Positions 5,224-7,456 of a DNA stretch of 7,456 bases are shown one piece after another. Source of the DNA: CF-161 sp035263645 (GTDB lineage Bacteria; Chloroflexota; Dormibacteria; Dormibacterales; Dormibacteraceae). The translations under genes were made by a program, and so were the position numbers. Under the pieces are notes generated by a model. The model was not told the DNA's origin and made no database searches. It saw nothing but the letters and a program-made list of their open reading frames with translations. Position 1 is the stretch's first letter, and the number at the start of each line of letters is the position of its first letter. Location of the stretch: the NCBI GenBank assembly GCA_035263645.1, contig DATFRD010000386.1, forward strand, positions 1-7,456, in the 5' to 3' direction.

Positions 5224-6810
5224 GTGGGGGGCGCGGTGACACACTTCAGGGGCATGTCTGCCAACTGCGCGGATTCGCCGGCCGCCTGGTGGGTGCTGCG
5301 CCGGGACGTGTCTCCCTCGGTGCGGGCGCGCGGCCAGCCCGTCGTCTTCGCGACGCTGGTGCTGGACTCGACTCGCGCCGTCGCCGGGGCACACACCGCT
5401 CGCGACGCTGGCGAGTCGCTGCGCTTCGCGCTCTGGCGGGCGGCTGAGCGGTCGCGCTCGGAGCGCCCGGCCGCGGTGCGGTGCGAGCCGGGCCTGGGCG
5501 GCGAGGTCGGGGAGGAGCTCACGCGCCTCGCCCTGCGCGCCCCGGTCTGCGAGGAGCCGCCGCCCGACGCCGTCGTGGACGTCTTCGAGGCGGTGGTCGG
5601 GCGGATGGCCGGCCGGCGCCAGGCCGCCGATCCCCCCACCCCGGACGAGTGGCGGTCGCTGCACGGCCAGGCCCTGAGCTACCTGCGGCGGCGGCCGTGG
5701 GAGCGGCTGCCGGCCGGCGTGGACATCCCCCTCGGCGTGAGGCTGGACGGGACGATCGCGCAGGTCCGCGTCCTGCTGCTGGCAGAGGGAGACGGGCGCC
5801 GGGGCGTCGGCATCTCCCCGGTCCCGGACCCGGCCGCGACCGGGCCCGGGCCACGCCGGACGCTGCTGGCCCTCGAGACGGACGGCGTGCCCCACGAGCT
5901 GGCGGCGCGCAGCGAGCGCTACGGCTGGCCCCCCGGCCTGCTCCCCAGGCCGGTGTTCGTGGCCTTCGACCACGAGGGGGCGTGCGAGCTGGACGCCCGC
6001 GACGCGCGAGCTGTGACCGCCGCGCTCGGGGCACTGCTCGAGCTCGACGCGCCGGCCGCTTCAGCCACTTCGGCCGCCGGCGACCGGCCGGCAGTGCAGG
6101 GGCGAGGCCTGGGTCGCGGCCCGGCGCGGGGCTCTAGAGGTGCGGCCGAAAACCCAGCCGGATCTTTGGGCCCCATGCACCCCACCTCCGGCGTTACCTC
6201 CTGCGGTGCTCAGTCACGCCCTGGAGGGCGCTCCTTCCGCTCCTCGTCGGCGCCACCGGATCTGGGGCACCTGGAACCCAAATCTCTCGGCCAGGTTTCC
6301 GGCCGCACCTCCAGCGCTCCCTCCCCGATGGAGGGTGCGCTGGCCGACCTCCGCATCCCGAGGCGACTCCGGCAGGACGCCGCGGAGATCCTGCGCCTGA
6401 CCGACAGCTTCTGCGCCGAGCATCTGGACGCCGAGTACGGCCACACGTGTCGCCGGCTCGTGGCCCGCCTGGCGCGCCGGCGCCCTACGCCGCTGGCACG
6501 CGGCGATCCCCGCGTCTGGGCGGCGGCCGCGATCTACACGGTCGGCTCGCTCGACTTCCTGTTCCACCCCTCGTCGGAGCCGCACATCAACGTCAGGCAG
6601 CTCAGCGCGCTGACCGGGGTGCCGAGGAGCACGCTCGCCGCCAGGGCCAGGCAGATCCGCGACCTCCTCGGCCTGCGTCCGATGGACCCCCGTCTCAGGC
6701 GGCGGCAGCTCCTCTCGGAGCACCCCTATGCCTGGCCGCTCGACCCGGACGGCACCGCCGTACCGCAGGCCAGGCCCTGGGCGGCCAGGGGGGACGCTGT
6801 CGGCGGCTGA
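5224..6810 (+). CDS. Two-domain protein: unknown N-terminal domain plus DUF6398-like C-terminal domain (possible gene fusion)
   Basis: The open frame encodes 528 residues. GTG 5224 is chosen because GAGGA (5215-5219) lies at good spacing; GTG 5236 and ATG 5254 are alternatives. Residues of about 12-280 carry no catalytic motif I recognise. Text such as 'PVVFATLVLDS', 'YLRRRPWERLP' and 'LLPRPVFVAFDHEG' ending in 'ALGALLELD' recalls the uncharacterised DUF7309/DUF6930-type regions often found in the same proteins or neighbourhoods as DUF6398; this is tentative. Residues of about 303-368 are a Ser/Gly/Pro-rich linker encoded by a large inverted repeat (6128-6320). Residues 369-528 form the DUF6398-like domain. 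Codon bias is strong in both domains and weak in the linker: 20 of 66 codons end in A/T between 6130 and 6327, against 4 of 50 just downstream. Either this is a true fusion, or two genes are joined by an insertion or lost stop. No signal peptide or membrane segment is seen. Confidence 0.65.
   Translation: MGGAVTHFRGMSANCADSPAAWWVLRRDVSPSVRARGQPVVFATLVLDSTRAVAGAHTARDAGESLRFALWRAAERSRSERPAAVRCEPGLGGEVGEELTRLALRAPVCEEPPPDAVVDVFEAVVGRMAGRRQAADPPTPDEWRSLHGQALSYLRRRPWERLPAGVDIPLGVRLDGTIAQVRVLLLAEGDGRRGVGISPVPDPAATGPGPRRTLLALETDGVPHELAARSERYGWPPGLLPRPVFVAFDHEGACELDARDARAVTAALGALLELDAPAASATSAAGDRPAVQGRGLGRGPARGSRGAAENPAGSLGPMHPTSGVTSCGAQSRPGGRSFRSSSAPPDLGHLEPKSLGQVSGRTSSAPSPMEGALADLRIPRRLRQDAAEILRLTDSFCAEHLDAEYGHTCRRLVARLARRRPTPLARGDPRVWAAAAIYTVGSLDFLFHPSSEPHINVRQLSALTGVPRSTLAARARQIRDLLGLRPMDPRLRRRQLLSEHPYAWPLDPDGTAVPQARPWAARGDAVGG
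6128..6320. repeat. Large imperfect inverted repeat, MITE-like, between the two domains
   Basis: Left arm 6128-6191 and right arm 6256-6320 are inverted copies: 49 of 64 aligned positions match with one single-base gap. The best core is GAGGTGCGGCCG (6137-6148), which is exact in inverted orientation at 6300-6311. Further shared blocks are AAACC, GGCCG/AGCCG, TTTGGG and TCCGG. The 64-nt centre (6192-6255) is not symmetric, except for a small stem CGCCC-TGGA-GGGCG (6217-6230) on the same axis. The layout (long terminal arms, short non-coding centre, weak codon bias) resembles a non-autonomous miniature element, but no clear target-site duplication is seen and no second copy occurs in the window. 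A large structured RNA is the alternative. It matches no riboswitch consensus I know. Confidence 0.7.
6311..6343 (+). repeat. 33-nt near-perfect hairpin with ATG 6328 in its loop
   Basis: CCAGCGC-T-CCCTCC (6311-6324) pairs with GGAGGG-T-GCGCTGG (6330-6343): 13 of 14 pairs form, with a single T/T mismatch and a five-base loop CCGAT (6325-6329). The AU of the in-frame AUG at 6328-6330 lies in the loop and its G closes the stem. It could mask or present a start codon, act as a terminator-like stem, or be an operator for a dimeric protein. It overlaps the outer edge of the large inverted repeat by ten bases. Confidence 0.7.
6328..6810 (+). other. DUF6398-like domain region; possible independent start at ATG 6328
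   Basis: From ATG 6328 the frame encodes 160 residues, close to what I recall for standalone DUF6398 proteins. Diagnostic text includes 'LTDSFCAEHLDAEY' then 'CRRLVARLARRRPTPLARG', 'WAAAAIYTVGSLDFLF' and 'LSALTGVPRSTLAARARQI', the last being a helix-turn-helix-like segment, followed by the family-like 'MDP' and 'HPYAW' region. The family is predicted to be all-helical with a cyclin/TFIIB-like look; its role is unknown and DNA or RNA contact is only an inference. No Shine-Dalgarno precedes ATG 6328, which sits in the loop of a strong hairpin, so independent translation is uncertain. If it is independent, the upstream gene has no in-frame stop of its own. Confidence 0.6.
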
Positions 6811-6817
6811 CGCCGGA

Positions 6818-6839
6818 GGCCGCGCGGCGCCGCGCGGCC
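6818..6839. terminator. 22-bp perfect palindrome between convergent genes
   Basis: The half-site GGCCGCGCGGC is followed immediately by its exact reverse complement, eight bases after the plus-strand stop at 6810 and seven bases before the minus-strand stop at 6846. Position and symmetry suggest a shared bidirectional terminator stem, although there is no U tract on either side and the central pairs must open to form a loop. Confidence 0.5.
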
Positions 6840-6845
6840 ACGTCC

Positions 6846-7163
6846 CTACATCGCGGGATGCGGCAGCAGCTTGGCAGACGCCGGCCGCCAGCCGCGGCCC
6901 TCTACGAAGAACACCCCGACCCCGCCCGCGACGAGCCAGCGCGCCTCGGCGTCGTTGCGGCGGCGCGCAACGTCGATGTCACATCTCAGCATCCGAGCGG
7001 CGAGCTCGTCGGACGCGTCGGGATCGATCTCCAGCCATCGTCCCATCACCCGGAAGCCTCCCTCCTCCCACATCGGGTCGGTGACGCGCAGCTTGTTGAG
7101 CGCGTCGGCGAGGTCCTGGGCGGTTACCAAGTGCTGCATGGATGGGGTTGGGCTCTCCTTCAC
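6846..7163 (-). CDS. Small hypothetical protein, family not recognised
   Basis: This frame of 105 codons is read from GTG 7163; an in-frame ATG at 7139 would give 97 residues. Codon use supports it as real: most codons end in G or C on the minus strand. The protein contains 'LVTAQDLADALNKLRVTDP', 'GRWLEIDPDASDELAARM', 'RRRNDAEARWLVAGGVGVFFVEGRGW' and a short C-terminal tail. It has no signal peptide or membrane segment and a single cysteine. It looks like a compact alpha/beta cytosolic protein; I do not recognise a family and infer no function. GTG 7163 has only a weak purine run upstream. AAGGAG within the first codons lies about 15 nt before ATG 7139, rather far, so the start is undecided. 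It converges with the DUF6398 gene and diverges from the VOC gene. Confidence 0.7.
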   Translation of the reverse strand: MKESPTPSMQHLVTAQDLADALNKLRVTDPMWEEGGFRVMGRWLEIDPDASDELAARMLRCDIDVARRRNDAEARWLVAGGVGVFFVEGRGWRPASAKLLPHPAM

Positions 7164-7185
7164 GGTGTCTCTGCCACGGTGTCTC
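7161..7185. repeat. Tandem 11-bp direct repeat CACGGTGTCTC, 14-bp period
   Basis: CACGGTGTCTC occurs at 7161-7171 and again at 7175-7185, covering the putative GTG start of the minus-strand gene and the bases just upstream. It could be a small duplication or a paired protein-binding site in the divergent intergenic region. On the minus strand each copy ends in a GTG; the upstream one opens only a five-codon frame. Confidence 0.5.
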
Positions 7186-7280
7186 CTGCCGCGGTCCCGG
7201 AGGGCTGATGGACTCGACGGGCCGGCCCCTACAGGTTATCCGGCCGGCGACGCCGCCCGGCGCACCGCGGGGGGCACCGG

Positions 7281-7286
7281 CACAAT
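7281..7286 (+). promoter_or_regulatory. Candidate -10 element CACAAT for a leaderless VOC gene
   Basis: CACAAT resembles TANNNT/TACAAT and ends six bases before ATG 7293, with no Shine-Dalgarno between. This spacing is what is expected when transcription starts on or next to the A of the start codon (leaderless mRNA, common in high-GC bacteria). No clear -35 box is seen; a palindrome GGGCCGGCCC (7219-7228) and the lower-GC TACAGGTTAT (7230-7239) lie further upstream. The rest of the 129-nt divergent gap (7164-7292) shows nothing else. Confidence 0.4.
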
Positions 7287-7292
7287 GGTGAG

Positions 7293-7456
7293 ATGCCGCG
7301 CACCGAGCGCGAGCCGGAGCTCCGGGCGGAGCCGCCGCTGCGCCTCGCCCGCTTCGGCCACGTCGCGCTCACCGTTCGAGACCTGGAGCGGGCGACCCGC
7401 TTCTACACGGAGCTGCTCGGCCTGGCCGTGTCCGATCGCCTGGCCTACCCCGCCGG
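7293..7456 (+). CDS. VOC-superfamily protein (glyoxalase / extradiol dioxygenase), 5' part only
   Basis: The first 54 codons are present and the frame runs off the window. After a charged 17-residue N-terminus comes 'LARFGHVALTVRDLERATRFYTELLGLAVSDRLAY', here read in parts: 'FGHVALTVRDLE' with the metal-ligand histidine at residue 23, then 'RATRFYTELLGL', the classic first beta-alpha-beta module of the vicinal oxygen chelate superfamily. The 'gHv.l.V.Dle...~FY...LGl' form is most like catechol 2,3-dioxygenase-type proteins, but glyoxalase I and other metalloenzymes share it. The reaction cannot be decided from this fragment. ATG 7293 is the first good start in the frame and suits a leaderless transcript. 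It is divergent from the small minus-strand gene. Confidence 0.85.
   Translation, partial: MPRTEREPELRAEPPLRLARFGHVALTVRDLERATRFYTELLGLAVSDRLAYPA

Noticed and set aside
3647..5242. A 531-codon minus-strand open frame opposite the propeller gene
   Set aside because: Its translation is low-complexity and Arg/Gly/Asp-rich. The plus strand has a signal peptide, an ordered protein and a membrane anchor, so the antisense frame is a shadow.
6128..6345. A known riboswitch or T-box in the inverted-repeat region
   Set aside because: I compared both strands with the TPP, cobalamin, glycine and T-box core consensus sequences from memory and found no match; the gene downstream is also not a metabolic target.
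7160..7177. Five-codon frame from GTG 7177 on the minus strand as a leader peptide
   Set aside because: It arises from the 11-bp repeat and has no attenuator structure or codon bias to support translation, though an AGGAG lies upstream.
1..7456. CRISPR array, tRNA, rRNA, transposase, toxin-antitoxin or defence genes
   Set aside because: No spaced direct repeats, tRNA-like cloverleaf, transposase motif or recognised defence domain was seen on either strand.

Overview
The window is GC-rich DNA with strong G/C bias at third codon positions, frequent GTG starts, operon-style start/stop overlaps and a lipoprotein-type signal peptide. This fits a high-GC bacterium such as an actinobacterial or Chloroflexota-like soil lineage. 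No rRNA, tRNA or other marker allows a firmer placement. No CRISPR array, RNA gene, transposase or phage gene is visible.

Layout. (1) Positions 15-3535 hold a compact plus-strand operon for an ABC importer of the nitrate/sulfonate/taurine (NMT1/SsuA/TauA-like) class: lipoprotein substrate-binding protein, permease 1, ATPase, permease 2. The last three genes are tightly coupled (Shine-Dalgarno on a stop codon; ATGA overlap). Two diverged permeases suggest a heterodimeric channel; the substrate is unknown. (2) 3665-3979 encodes a 104-residue, cysteine-free protein resembling the HesB/IscA fold, with a very good ribosome binding site, followed by a long GC-rich hairpin. (3) 4040-5170 encodes a predicted secreted, C-terminally membrane-anchored, beta-propeller-like protein whose ATG lies immediately after that hairpin. 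(4) 5224-6810 is a long open frame with an N-terminal region resembling a domain found beside DUF6398 and a C-terminal DUF6398-like domain. (5) A 22-bp perfect palindrome separates it from a convergent minus-strand gene of unknown function (6846-7163). (6) A divergent VOC-superfamily (glyoxalase/extradiol dioxygenase) gene starts at 7293 and runs off the window.

The most unusual structure lies inside the long frame of region 4. The stretch between its two domains (about 6128-6320) is a large imperfect inverted repeat: two arms of about 64 nt, roughly 77% matched by hand alignment, around a 64-nt centre. A second, nearly perfect 33-nt hairpin (6311-6343) abuts its right end and holds an in-frame ATG (6328) in its loop. 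This stretch has weaker codon bias than its flanks. It looks like a MITE-like or structured regulatory insertion that either fused two genes or separates two genes that merely share an open frame. This was read by eye, with no database or folding run.
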